DNA of 64,000 nt from Euptelea pleiosperma (lineage: Eukaryota > Streptophyta > Magnoliopsida > Ranunculales > Eupteleaceae): positions 207,347-271,346 of the forward strand of contig JASUTR010000245.1 of NCBI GenBank assembly GCA_035048495.1, given 5' to 3'. How positions within the stretch are numbered: the first letter of the stretch is position 1; each line of letters begins with the position of its first letter. The notes under the pieces were generated by a model. The model had not been told where the DNA came from, ran no database searches, and saw nothing but the letters and a program-made list of their open reading frames with translations. This document shows, piece after piece, positions 23,120-32,900 of the stretch. Made by a program: the position numbers and the translations under genes.

Positions 23120-23452
23120 AAAAACAGAGAAATGTGCTCTCTTCTCTCTCCTCTTTCTCTTTTGGGCGAGTAGGGATTCCTTCCGGTGGGATCTCTGATT
23201 CAGCTTGGAGCCTGTGGAAGATTGCTCGTTTTTGCTCTTTTCTTGCTTGGGATCTTGTTGATTCTACTTGAGGTTAGTATTTTACAGGTTTTATTTCCCT
23301 AACTTAGAAAATCCCGTTACTGTCTTCGTCGGGTCCCTGGGTCTCTTCGGACGGCCTGGGTCGATGTTTGATGCTTGGGGATAGTTCTAAGGCTGGTGGA
23401 GTTGCTCTGTGATTTACTAATTTTGCTGATTGTTAGGGTTGTATTTTTGATT
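23120..23452 (+). other. LINE-B 5' untranslated leader
   Basis: Starts with A-rich bases, then a pyrimidine-rich stretch (about 23137-23165) whose GCTCTCTTCTCTCTCCT matches the LINE-A 5' end. The ORF1 frame is open upstream of its first ATG back to ~23375, but no ATG occurs in that part, so I treat it as leader. Confidence 0.75.
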
Positions 23453-24781
23453 ATGGTTAGTTTGGATCCTGCTCTGGGTGCTCTGGTTTCTCCTCCGGTG
23501 AGGAATGATCCTCCTCTGGTGGGGGATGTATTGCCCAAGGTAGTTGCTGGAAATATAGATTTCCCTTCGCTTGCTGGTTCTGCTGGGAAAACAGAGCATT
23601 CGTGGAAAGCTCTGTTTTCAATGGATCGTAGGTTGGATAAAGGAAAAAGCACTTTGGAATTCTTTGCCCCTGATTCCAGTGGAGGTCAAAGTATTGTTTG
23701 CTGTCCTAAGGAGATTACTGACGATGGTATTGCTAGCTGGACCGATTATCTGGTCTGCAAGGTGGTTGGAAAGAAGCTACCATATTTTTTGGTGAAAACA
23801 GCGCTGGAAAAGATGTGGAAGCCCAAGGGATCTATGGATATAGCGATGCAAGATGATGGGATCATCTATATCAAATTTTCTGAGATCTCTGATAAGGAAG
23901 ATGTCCTAGAGAAGGGCCCTTGGTTCATATCGGGCAGGTTGCTAGTTGTTCGGATGTGGACTCCTTCAGTGGAATCTAACTTTGCTACGACAGACTCCTT
24001 GCCGATTTGGATCAATTTGATGAATCTTCCCAAAATGCTCTGGACTCCTACGGGGATTAGCTATGTAGCTAGTGCGATAGGTACTCCTATCTGTCTTGAT
24101 GCAGCTACTGAAGACAGAAAGAGATTATCGTTTGCTCGCGTTTGTGTGGAAATTACCATTGCAAGTAAGCTGTTGGATTCTATTCCTGTGAGACTTAGTG
24201 ATGGATCGCAAGTAGAAGTTAAAGTGGAGTATGCTTGGAAACCTCAAAAATGTTCCAAGTGTAAGCAACTAGGCCATTCTGAAGCCAAATGTCGAAGCAG
24301 CTTTTCTCAAGTTCAGAAAATCTGGGTGCCAAAAACTAAAATTGCTGGGGATTTAGACCCTCCACGGCCTACGACGGGGATAGTTGAGGAGACTACGCTA
24401 CAGTCTGATGAATGGACAATGGTCAAGCCCAACCATTCTGCTAGAAGAGAGCCTATACATGAAGCTAAGAAGGTCACAACTCAATCTAACAAATTTGAAA
24501 ATCTGATTGATGAATTTGGAGGTGAGGGGAATACCAGCACTGGAGAGAGCACGGATATTGTTCGGTCAGCCTTGTCTAACCGTCTCACTATCGGATCCGA
24601 CATCAGCAAGTCTGAATTGGCTATTTTGAAAAGACGGAATGCACCATCTATATCCAGAATTTGTGAAGGATTGCAAGGCATCACTGCTAAGCCGGGGCTT
24701 ACTGTGAAGGCTGATTCTGAGGATAACATTGTGGGGTGTGAACTCCGGGCTGAGCAGTCGGAGGTCATTCTTCATGAATAA
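23453..24781 (+). CDS. LINE-B ORF1: RNA-binding protein with DUF4283-like domain and CCHC knuckle
   Basis: 442-aa ORF1 protein counted from the first ATG in frame (23453). The DUF4283-like region spans residues ~90-235 with LVCKVVGKKLPYFLVK, EKGPWFISGRLLVVRMW, LPIWINLMNLP and RLSFARVCVEI, all paralleling LINE-A. The zinc knuckle is C267, C270, H275 and C280. The tail of ~160 residues is polar. The frame could extend upstream using a non-ATG codon, adding a hydrophobic stretch absent from LINE-A ORF1, so I reject that start. The stop TAA (24779-24781) lies inside the ORF2 start region: ATG at 24774 gives an 8-nt overlap. Confidence 0.93.
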   Translation: MVSLDPALGALVSPPVRNDPPLVGDVLPKVVAGNIDFPSLAGSAGKTEHSWKALFSMDRRLDKGKSTLEFFAPDSSGGQSIVCCPKEITDDGIASWTDYLVCKVVGKKLPYFLVKTALEKMWKPKGSMDIAMQDDGIIYIKFSEISDKEDVLEKGPWFISGRLLVVRMWTPSVESNFATTDSLPIWINLMNLPKMLWTPTGISYVASAIGTPICLDAATEDRKRLSFARVCVEITIASKLLDSIPVRLSDGSQVEVKVEYAWKPQKCSKCKQLGHSEAKCRSSFSQVQKIWVPKTKIAGDLDPPRPTTGIVEETTLQSDEWTMVKPNHSARREPIHEAKKVTTQSNKFENLIDEFGGEGNTSTGESTDIVRSALSNRLTIGSDISKSELAILKRRNAPSISRICEGLQGITAKPGLTVKADSEDNIVGCELRAEQSEVILHE

Positions 24782-27700
24782 AATAGCTATATGGAACATT
24801 AGGGGGCTTAATAACCCCCATAAGCAGAGGGAAATTAAAAAGTTTATTCAAGAAAGAAATATAGCTATTTTTGGTCTTTTGGAAACTAAAGTTAGAAGTA
24901 CTCAGAGCAATCGTATTCAGACTTGGATTTGCTCGGGTTGGAATGTGGAGGAAAACTACAGTTCTGACATTCATGGTCGAATTTGGATTCTTTGGGATCC
25001 TCAGAAGATTGAATTTAAAGCTTCACATACTAGTGAACAAGCTATTACTGGGCAGGTCTATGACCGTGTTGGCAGGCAGCATTTTATGATTACTATTGTC
25101 TATGCTGATAATAGTAAGGAGATGAGACGATTTTTGTGGCAGCAACTTGTGAGTATATCTTCCTCCATATCTATTCCCTGGGTTGTCTTAGGGGATTTCA
25201 ATACAGTTAGATATGCTACTGAGAAGATTGGTGGAATCCCTGCTAGGAGGAGCTCCATGCGGGATTTTAATGACTGTATATCTCAATCAGGTCTTTTGGA
25301 CCTGAAATCTAAAGGTTTGGGTTTTACTTGGGATAACAAGCATCAAGGAATGGATCGTATTCTCTGTAAATTGGACCGTGCTCTTGTCAATATCCATTGG
25401 CTGACTTTGTTCACCGATACAGAAATCGAAGTGCTGCCTCCTGGGATTTCTGATCACAGCCCACTCGAACTTAGTTGGATTGAGAACAGTGGTCAAGGTA
25501 AGAAGCCTTTTAAGTTTTTTAACTTTTGGGTAGAACACCCGGAGTTTTACAAAGTGGTGGAAGGTGTGTGGCACACCCCGATTCTTGGGAACCCGATGTA
25601 TAAACTAACCCAGAAGTTGAAGTTAGTGAAAAATGCTCTCAAGGAATGGAATACCTCTACCTTTAATGATCTGAGAAATAAAGTTAGGGGGGCTAAGAAG
25701 GAACTTGAAGATATTCAAAGACTTTCCCAATTGAGTCCCTTTGAAGTGCAAATTAAGCAGAAAGAAGATGAGTTACTTAAGCATTATGCGCACCTTGCCG
25801 CTTATGAGGAATCTTTCCTGAAGCAGAAATCCCGAGTTCAATGGTTGAGCTTGGGGGATAGCAACACAGCTTTTTTCCATAATTCGGTGAAGGCTAGAAG
25901 ACAAAGAAATTCTATTCTTAGTCTGTATGATGCTAACAAGAATAAACTCACGGAAGCTACGAAGATCAAAGAAGAAATTGTCAGTCATTATCAAACTCAA
26001 TTGGGAGTTCAGCGGAGTAGTTACGATGGTGACATTATTAAATCTTTACGATTTGATAAAGTTTTAAATGCTGAACAAAGGGTGGATATGATCAAGGATA
26101 TTACTGATGAGGAAATTAAGGATGTTATATTCAGTATGCATGAAGACAAGGCTCCTGGCCCGGATGGATTTAATGCATGCTTCTTTAAAAAATGTTGGCA
26201 CATCATTGGATCAGATTTCTTGAAGGGTATTAGGAATTTTTTCAGAGCTAAGAAGATGCTTGCTGGTGTCAACTCAACATTCATAGCTCTTGTTCCAAAG
26301 GTCAGCAACCCGACTTCTCTTAATGATTATAGACCAATATCGTGTTGCAATCTGATCTATAAATGCATATCTAAGATCATAGCTAATAGAATAAAAGGGT
26401 CTCTGCCTAGCTTGATTGACTCTTCCCAATCAGCTTTTATTAAGGGGAGACAGATTAGTGATAATATTCTTATTTGCCACGAGTTGTTTCGTAATTATCA
26501 CCGAGAAAAAAATTTATCTCCTCGGTGTACGGTGAAGATCGACATCAAAAAGGCTTATGATAATCTGACTTGGGAATTTCTGATGGACGTGCTGTACATG
26601 ATGAATTTCCATCCTTTGATTGTTGATTGGATTCGAGAGTGTGTGACTTCAGCGAGATACTCTATTCTTGTTAATGGAAGTCCTGAGGGGTATTTTAAGG
26701 GGCAAAAAGGTATTCGCCAAGGGGATCCTCTTTCACCTTACCTATTTGTGCTTGGTATGGAAGTCTTTAATAATCTCTTGAAGCAGAAGGCAGCTGATGA
26801 ATTGTTCAAAGTTCATCCTAAGTGTAGTGATCCGTTAATCACTCACTTAAGTTTCGCGGATGACCTCATGGTGTTCTTTGGTGGGGATGTGCAATCAGCA
26901 GCATCATTGAATGAGGTGTTGAGCTTATTAAAAGATATGTCAGGCCTGGAAGCCAATAGATCCAAGAGTTCTTTATTTTGTGCAGGATTGGATGAAGCTA
27001 CTAAAACTGAGATTGGTGAAATCTTGGGTTTTAAGGAGGAAGCTATACCGATCCGTTACTTGGGGGTTCCTCTTGTTTCTACTAGACTCTCAGCGGATGA
27101 TTGTCAACCTCTTATTGATAGGATGTCTATGCGCGTTCAATCATGGAAGGGTCGATGTCTGTCTTATGCTGGAAGGCTGGAATTGGTCAGATCTGTGCTC
27201 CAAAGCATCCAAGTTTTTTGGAGCTTTAATTTTCTACTGCCTAAGAAAATTATTAAGCAGATGGATAGTATTTGCTCCCGGTTCTTATGGGGTGGTCCTT
27301 CACTGATGCGAAAGAACCAACCTATTGCTTGGAAAACTATATGTACCCCTAAGAAGGAAGGTGGCCTTGGTGTTAAAGACTTGGTCACCTGGAACAAATC
27401 AGCTTGCCTTCGCCATGTTTTTGCTGTTGCTGCCAGCAAGGAGAACCTATGGGTTGAATGGGTTAATGGTAATCTTATTAAGAACAAAGTGTTCTGGACT
27501 ATGAAGATTCCTATGGACTGTTCTTGGGTGTGGAGAAAGATACTAGCTAGTCGTCTAATAGCTAGTAAGTATATCAAGCACCTAATTGGGAGCGGAGAGG
27601 ATACGTTTATATGGCAAGTTCCTTGGCACCCTGCAGGTCTGCTCCTTGAAACCTTCAACAGCGTGAGTAGGTTTGACACTCGGATGCATATTAATGACAA

Positions 27701-28943
27701 GGTTTCTTCGCTGATTGTTGACAGCACTTGGGCTGCTCCTCCAGCCCAAACGGTAGAGTTAGATCAACTCTGGAATCGTTTAGGGGAGATTGATATTGAT
27801 CCTTTCCTAGCGAAGGATGAAGTGATTTGGACTGAATCGCAATCAGGAGTTTTTTCCTTGAAATCGGCTTATGAAGCCATGAGGCAACATGGACGACTTG
27901 TTGATTGGCAGGGACTCATATGGACTAAGAAGGCCATCCCACGGCATAGCTTTGTGGCTTGGCTAACTATTAATGGGGGCCTTCTTACTAAAGATAAGCC
28001 TCAGATTCAACACCTTATTTCTAATAAGGCTTGTGTTCTATGTAACAGGGCAGACGAAAATGTGAAGCATCTCTTTTTCAACTGTCCTTTTTCCAGATTT
28101 ATTTGGTCTCATATTCTGAGAATTTCAAGATTCAACAGAAATATTGAAGACTCGGACTCGGAAGCGCAATGGATTTTATGCAACCTCCTGGGCACTGATT
28201 GGCTTCATCAGGTTTTACAGGTTGCCTTTAACGCCACTATTTATTTCATCTGGAGAGAACGCAATGATCGGGTGTTTCAAACCACTTATCTGCCGAAGGA
28301 GGTGATCATTCACCGTATTATGGAAGCTACAAGGATCAGATTTTGCTCTGAGAAAGGTCAAATCTTAGATTCCCCAAGGACTAGAGAGTTTTTTGAGTCT
28401 TGGAGGATAAATGTGGAGTTTGTCCATTTTACTCCTATCACATGCCAATGGAGTCCACCGATTGAACCTGTTTGGCTTCTAAATACAGATGGATCTTTTG
28501 GGGAGCTTTTAGCTGGATTTGGAGGGCTTCTTAGAGATGCTAATGGTGATGCCTTATATGCTTATGCGGGGGGCAGCAAGAAAATTTCAGTGGTCTATCA
28601 TGAGCTTCAAGCCATTTTCCATGGCCTTATGATAGCCTATTCTAAAGGTATTACCAAAGTTCGGGTGGCAACGGACTCATCCCAATCGGTGGGTATTATT
28701 AAGGGCGATTTTAGTATACCTTGGCAGACTAGATCTCTAGTCCGGTCGATTAGTAATATTTGGCGTCTTTTTGAAGACATTGACATTAAACATGTCTATC
28801 GGGAGAGTAATAGGGCGGCTGATTTTCTTGCTTCGTTTAGTCATTCCTCGCCTTGTACTCTCCTTTCCCCTCAGTTGTTTCCTCCTGATCTTATCTCTAT
28901 TATCAATGAGGATGCCAATGGGCAGATGTACTACAGAATGTAA
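24774..28943 (+). CDS. LINE-B ORF2: endonuclease / reverse transcriptase / RNase H polyprotein
   Basis: 1389-aa ORF2 protein, the enzyme of target-primed reverse transcription. The APE endonuclease (residues ~1-235) has N8, ETK at 37-39, GDFN at 140-143 and SDH at 226-228. RT includes DKAPGPDG, motif A DIKKAYD, GIRQGDPLSP and FADD near residue 695. A zf-RVT segment carries CVLC and HLFFNC. The RNase H domain near the C-terminus shows NTDGS, HELQA, ATDSS and NRAADFLAS. The frame is intact. I start at ATG 24774, giving the same MNKIA N-terminus as LINE-A; the frame is open 15 codons further up, but only from a TTG. Length is within one residue of LINE-A ORF2. Confidence 0.97.
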   Translation: MNKIAIWNIRGLNNPHKQREIKKFIQERNIAIFGLLETKVRSTQSNRIQTWICSGWNVEENYSSDIHGRIWILWDPQKIEFKASHTSEQAITGQVYDRVGRQHFMITIVYADNSKEMRRFLWQQLVSISSSISIPWVVLGDFNTVRYATEKIGGIPARRSSMRDFNDCISQSGLLDLKSKGLGFTWDNKHQGMDRILCKLDRALVNIHWLTLFTDTEIEVLPPGISDHSPLELSWIENSGQGKKPFKFFNFWVEHPEFYKVVEGVWHTPILGNPMYKLTQKLKLVKNALKEWNTSTFNDLRNKVRGAKKELEDIQRLSQLSPFEVQIKQKEDELLKHYAHLAAYEESFLKQKSRVQWLSLGDSNTAFFHNSVKARRQRNSILSLYDANKNKLTEATKIKEEIVSHYQTQLGVQRSSYDGDIIKSLRFDKVLNAEQRVDMIKDITDEEIKDVIFSMHEDKAPGPDGFNACFFKKCWHIIGSDFLKGIRNFFRAKKMLAGVNSTFIALVPKVSNPTSLNDYRPISCCNLIYKCISKIIANRIKGSLPSLIDSSQSAFIKGRQISDNILICHELFRNYHREKNLSPRCTVKIDIKKAYDNLTWEFLMDVLYMMNFHPLIVDWIRECVTSARYSILVNGSPEGYFKGQKGIRQGDPLSPYLFVLGMEVFNNLLKQKAADELFKVHPKCSDPLITHLSFADDLMVFFGGDVQSAASLNEVLSLLKDMSGLEANRSKSSLFCAGLDEATKTEIGEILGFKEEAIPIRYLGVPLVSTRLSADDCQPLIDRMSMRVQSWKGRCLSYAGRLELVRSVLQSIQVFWSFNFLLPKKIIKQMDSICSRFLWGGPSLMRKNQPIAWKTICTPKKEGGLGVKDLVTWNKSACLRHVFAVAASKENLWVEWVNGNLIKNKVFWTMKIPMDCSWVWRKILASRLIASKYIKHLIGSGEDTFIWQVPWHPAGLLLETFNSVSRFDTRMHINDKVSSLIVDSTWAAPPAQTVELDQLWNRLGEIDIDPFLAKDEVIWTESQSGVFSLKSAYEAMRQHGRLVDWQGLIWTKKAIPRHSFVAWLTINGGLLTKDKPQIQHLISNKACVLCNRADENVKHLFFNCPFSRFIWSHILRISRFNRNIEDSDSEAQWILCNLLGTDWLHQVLQVAFNATIYFIWRERNDRVFQTTYLPKEVIIHRIMEATRIRFCSEKGQILDSPRTREFFESWRINVEFVHFTPITCQWSPPIEPVWLLNTDGSFGELLAGFGGLLRDANGDALYAYAGGSKKISVVYHELQAIFHGLMIAYSKGITKVRVATDSSQSVGIIKGDFSIPWQTRSLVRSISNIWRLFEDIDIKHVYRESNRAADFLASFSHSSPCTLLSPQLFPPDLISIINEDANGQMYYRM

Positions 28944-28968
28944 TTTTGCTTACCTTTAAAGTCAGGTA

Positions 28969-28985
28969 GGGGTCTGCCTAACCCC
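28969..28985 (+). other. 3' UTR hairpin of LINE-B
   Basis: GGGGT, loop CTGCCTA, ACCCC, preceded by GTCAGGTA, about 13 nt before the A tail. The stem is identical to LINE-A, the loop differs at two of seven positions, and the upstream GTCAGGTA is identical. Sequence between the stop codon and this block is not obviously shared. Confidence 0.75.
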
Positions 28986-29011
28986 AAACTTATTTCTCAA
29001 AAAAAAAAAAA

Positions 29012-29028
29012 AACAAGATTCGGGACAG
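29012..29028. repeat. Target-site duplication of LINE-B, right copy
   Basis: AACAAGATTCGGGACAG, the same as 23103-23119. The satellite continues with TCGAAACATGTTAGCTC, as in neighbouring uninterrupted monomers. Confidence 0.92.
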
Positions 29029-29909
29029 TCGAAACATGTTAGCTCTATTCGTGCGTCAACGTCTCAAATTGGATTCAGTTTGTGTGTTACATTCCGAAGC
29101 CTATAACTTGTGACTTTTTCGCAACCGGACCTCGTAATTGGACTCAAACTCTTCCATTACTATTGTTTCAACACATTTGAAGTGTTGGAACAAGATTCGT
29201 GACAGTCGAAACAAGTTAGGTCCATCCGTGCGTCAACGTCTCAAAATGGACTCAGTTTGTGTGTTACATTCCGAAGCCTATAAATTGTGACTTTGTCGCA
29301 ACCGGACCTCATAATTTTACTCAAACTCTTCCATTACTATTGTTTCAAAACATTTCAAGTGTTGGAACAAGATTCGGGACAGTCGAAACAAATTAGCTCC
29401 ATCCGTGCGTCAACGTCACAAATTCGGCTCAGTTTGTGAGTTACATTCCGAAGCCTATAACTTGTGACTTTTTCGCAACCGGACCTCGTAATCGGACTCA
29501 TACTCTTCCATTACTATTGTTTTAACACATTTGAAGTGTTGGAACAAGATTAGGAGCAGTCGAAACAAGTTGGCTCCATCCGTGCGTCAATGTCATTAAT
29601 TGGACTAAGTTTGTGTGTTACATTCAGAAGCCTATAACTTGTAATTTTTTCGCAATCGGACCTCGTAATTGGACACAAACTCTTCCATTACTATTGGTTC
29701 AACACATTTGAAGTGTTGGAACAAGATTCGGGACAGTCGAAATAAGTTAGCTCCATCCGTGCGTCAACGTCTCAAATTGGACTCAGTTTGTGTGTTACAT
29801 TCCGAAGCCTATAACTTGTGACTTTTTCGCAACCGGACCTCGTAATTGGACTCAAACTCTTCCATTATTATTTTTTCAACACATTTGAAGTATTAGAAGA
29901 AGATTTGGG

Positions 29910-32900
29910 ACAGGCGGAACAAGTTTGCTCTATTCGTTCGTCAATATTTCTAATTGGAATCAGTTTGTGTTTTTCATTCGTAAGCCTATAATTATTGACT
30001 TTTTCGCAATCGGACCACGTAATTGGACTCAAACTCCTCCATTACTATTGTTTCAACAGATTTGAAGTATTGGAACAAGATTCGGACAGTCGAAACAAGT
30101 TAGCTCCATCCGTTCGTCAACGTCTCAAATTGGACACAGTTTGTGTTCCATTCCGAAGTATATAACTTGTGACTTTTTCGCAACCGGACCTTATAATTAG
30201 ACTCAAACTCTTCCATTACTATTGTTTCAACAGATTTGAAGTGTTGGAACAATATTTGGGACAGTCGAAACAAGTTAGCTCCATCCGTGCGTCAACGTCT
30301 CAAATTGGACTCAGTTTGTGTGTTACATTCTGAAGCCTATAATTTATGACTTTTTCGCAACCGAACCTCGTAATTAAACTCGAATTCTTCCATTACTATT
30401 GTTTCAACACATTTGCAGTGTTGGAACAAGATTCGGGGCAGTCGAAACAAGTTAGCTCCATCCGTGCGTCAATGTGTTTAATTGGACTCAGTTTGTGTGT
30501 TACATTCCGAAGCCTATAACTTGTGACTTTTTCACAATCGAACCTCATAATTGGACTCAAACTCTTCCATTACTATTGTTTCAACACATTTGAATGTTGG
30601 AACAAGATTCGGGATAGTCGAAACATGTTAGCTCCATTCGTGCGTCAATGTCTCAAATTGGATTCAGTTTATGTGTTACATTCCGAAGCCTATAACTTGT
30701 GACTTTTTCGCAACCGGACCTCGTAATTGGACTCAAACTCTTCCATTACTATTGTTTCAACACATTTGAAGTGTTGGAACAAGATTCGTGACAGTCGAAA
30801 CAAGTTAGGTCCATCCGTGCGTCAATCTCTCAAAATGGACTCAGTTTGTGTGTTACATTCCGAAGCCTATAAATTGTGACTTTGTCGCAACCGGACCTCA
30901 TAATTTTACTCAAACTCTTCCATTACTATTATTTCAAAACATTTCAAGTGTTGGAACAAGATTCGGGACAGTCGAAATAAATTAGCTCCATCCGTGCGTC
31001 AACGTCACAAATTGGGCTCAGTTTGTGTGTTACATTCCGAAGCCTATAAATTGTGACTTTGTCGCAACCGGACCTCATAATTTTACTCAAACTCTTTCAT
31101 TACTATTGTTTCAAAACATTTGAAGCGTTGCAACAAGATTCGGGTCAGTCAAAACAAATAGCTCCATCCGTGCGTCAACGTCACAAATTGGGCTCAGTTT
31201 GTGAGATACATTCCGAAGCCTATAACTTGTGACTTTTTCGCAACCGAACCTCGTAATTGGACTAAAACTCTTCCATTACTATTGTTTCAACACATTTAAA
31301 GTGTTGGAACAAGATTCGGACAGTCGAAACAAGTTAGCTCCATCCGTTCGTCAACGTCTCAAATTGGACACAGTTTGTGTTCCATTCCGAAGTATATAAC
31401 TTGTGACTTTTTCGCAACCGGACCTTATAATTAGACTAAAACTCTTCCATTACTATTGTTTCAACAGATTTGAAGTGTTGGAAGAATATTTGGGACAGTC
31501 GAAACAAGTTAGCTCCATCCGTGCGTCAACGTCTCAAATTGGACTCAGTTTGTGTGTTACATTCTGAAGCCTATAATTTATGACTTTTTCGCAACCGGAC
31601 CTCGTAATTAAACTCGAATTCTTCCATTACTATTGTTTCAACACATTTGCAGTGTTGGAACAAGATTCGGGGCAGTCGAAACAAGTTAGCTCCATCCGTG
31701 CGTCAATGTGTTTAATTGGACTCAGTTTGTGTGATACATTCCGAAGCCTATAACTTGTGACTTTTTCGCAACCGGAACTTATAATTGGACTCAAACTCTT
31801 CCATTACTATTGTTTCAACACATTTGAATGTTGGAACAAGATTCGGGACAGTCGAAACATGTTAGCTCTATTCGTGCGTCAACGTCTCAAATTGGATTCA
31901 GTTTGTGTGTTACATTCCGAAGCCTATAACTTGAGACTTTTTCGCAACCGGACCTCGTAATTGGACTCAAACTCTTCCATTACTATTGTTTCAACACATT
32001 TGAAGTGTTGGAACAAGATTCGTGACAGTCGAAACAAGTTAGGTCCATCCGTGCGTCAACGTCTCAAAATGGACTCAGTTTGTGTGTTACATTCCGAAGC
32101 CAATAAATTGTGACTTTGTCGCAACCGGACCTCATAATTTTACTCAAACTCTTCCATTACTATTGTTTCAAAACATTTCAAGTGTTGGAACAAGATTCGG
32201 GACAGTCGAAACAAATTAGCTCCATCCGTGCGTCAACGTCACAAATTGGGCTCAGTTTGTGTGTTACATTCCGAAGCCTATAAATTGTGACTTTGTCGCA
32301 ACCGGACCTCATAATTTTACTCAAACTCTTCCATTACTATTGTTTCAAAACATTTGAAGCGTTGGAACAAAATTCGGGTCAGTCAAAACAAATTAGCTCC
32401 ATCCATGCGTCAACGTCACAAATTGGGCTCAGTTTGTGAGATACATTCCGAAGCCTATAACTTGTAACTTTTTCGCAACCGGACCTCGTAATTGGACTCA
32501 AACTCCTCCATTACTATTGTTTCAACACATTTAAATTGTTGGAACAAGATTCGGGACAGTCGAAACAAGTTAGCTCAATCCGTGCGTCAACGTCTCAAAT
32601 TGGACTCAGTTTGTGAGTTACATTCCGAAGCCTATAACTTGTGACTTTTTCGCAATCGGACCTCGTAATTGGACTCAAACTCTTCCATTACTATTGTTTC
32701 AACACATTTAAAGTGTTGGAACAAGATTCGGGACAGTCGAAACAAGTTAGCTCCATCCGTGCGTCAATGTCTCAAATTGGACTCAGTTTGTGTGTTACAT
32801 TCCGAAGCCTATAACTTGTGACTTTTTCGCAACTTGACCTTATAATTGGACTCAAACTCTTCCATTACTATTGTTTCAACACATTTGAAGTGTTGAAACA

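Larger units (their letters stand above)
23120..29011 (+). mobile_element. LINE-B: full-length plant L1-type non-LTR retrotransposon
   Basis: A plus-strand element of ~5.9 kb: a ~333-nt leader, ORF1 (23453-24781), ORF2 (24774-28943), a 55-nt 3' UTR with a hairpin, and a ~13-A tail. It is flanked by a ~17-bp TSD from the satellite. Both ORFs are open. Domain content equals LINE-A but sequence divergence shows a separate family. Its orientation is opposite to LINE-A and its position in the monomer differs. Confidence 0.96.
20117..29909. repeat. Higher-order satellite block carrying LINE-B
   Basis: Begins as a second copy of the 3.35-kb unit; the diagnostic monomer recurs at 21882, 1765 bp on, exactly as 16764 to 18529. 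From 21882 the monomer order resembles the start of the later 7.4-kb blocks instead. Removing LINE-B and one TSD (~5909 bp) leaves ~3884 bp, about 22 monomers. The block is thus a mosaic formed by recombination between block types. Confidence 0.75.

Noticed and set aside
23375..23452. N-terminal extension of LINE-B ORF1 from a TTG
   Set aside because: No ATG in the extension, it encodes a hydrophobic stretch unlike LINE-A ORF1, and plants rarely start at TTG. ATG 23453 preferred.
27164..27727. 187-codon minus-strand open frame inside LINE-B ORF2
   Set aside because: Antisense to the conserved RT-to-zf-RVT region; composition is explained by the sense protein.
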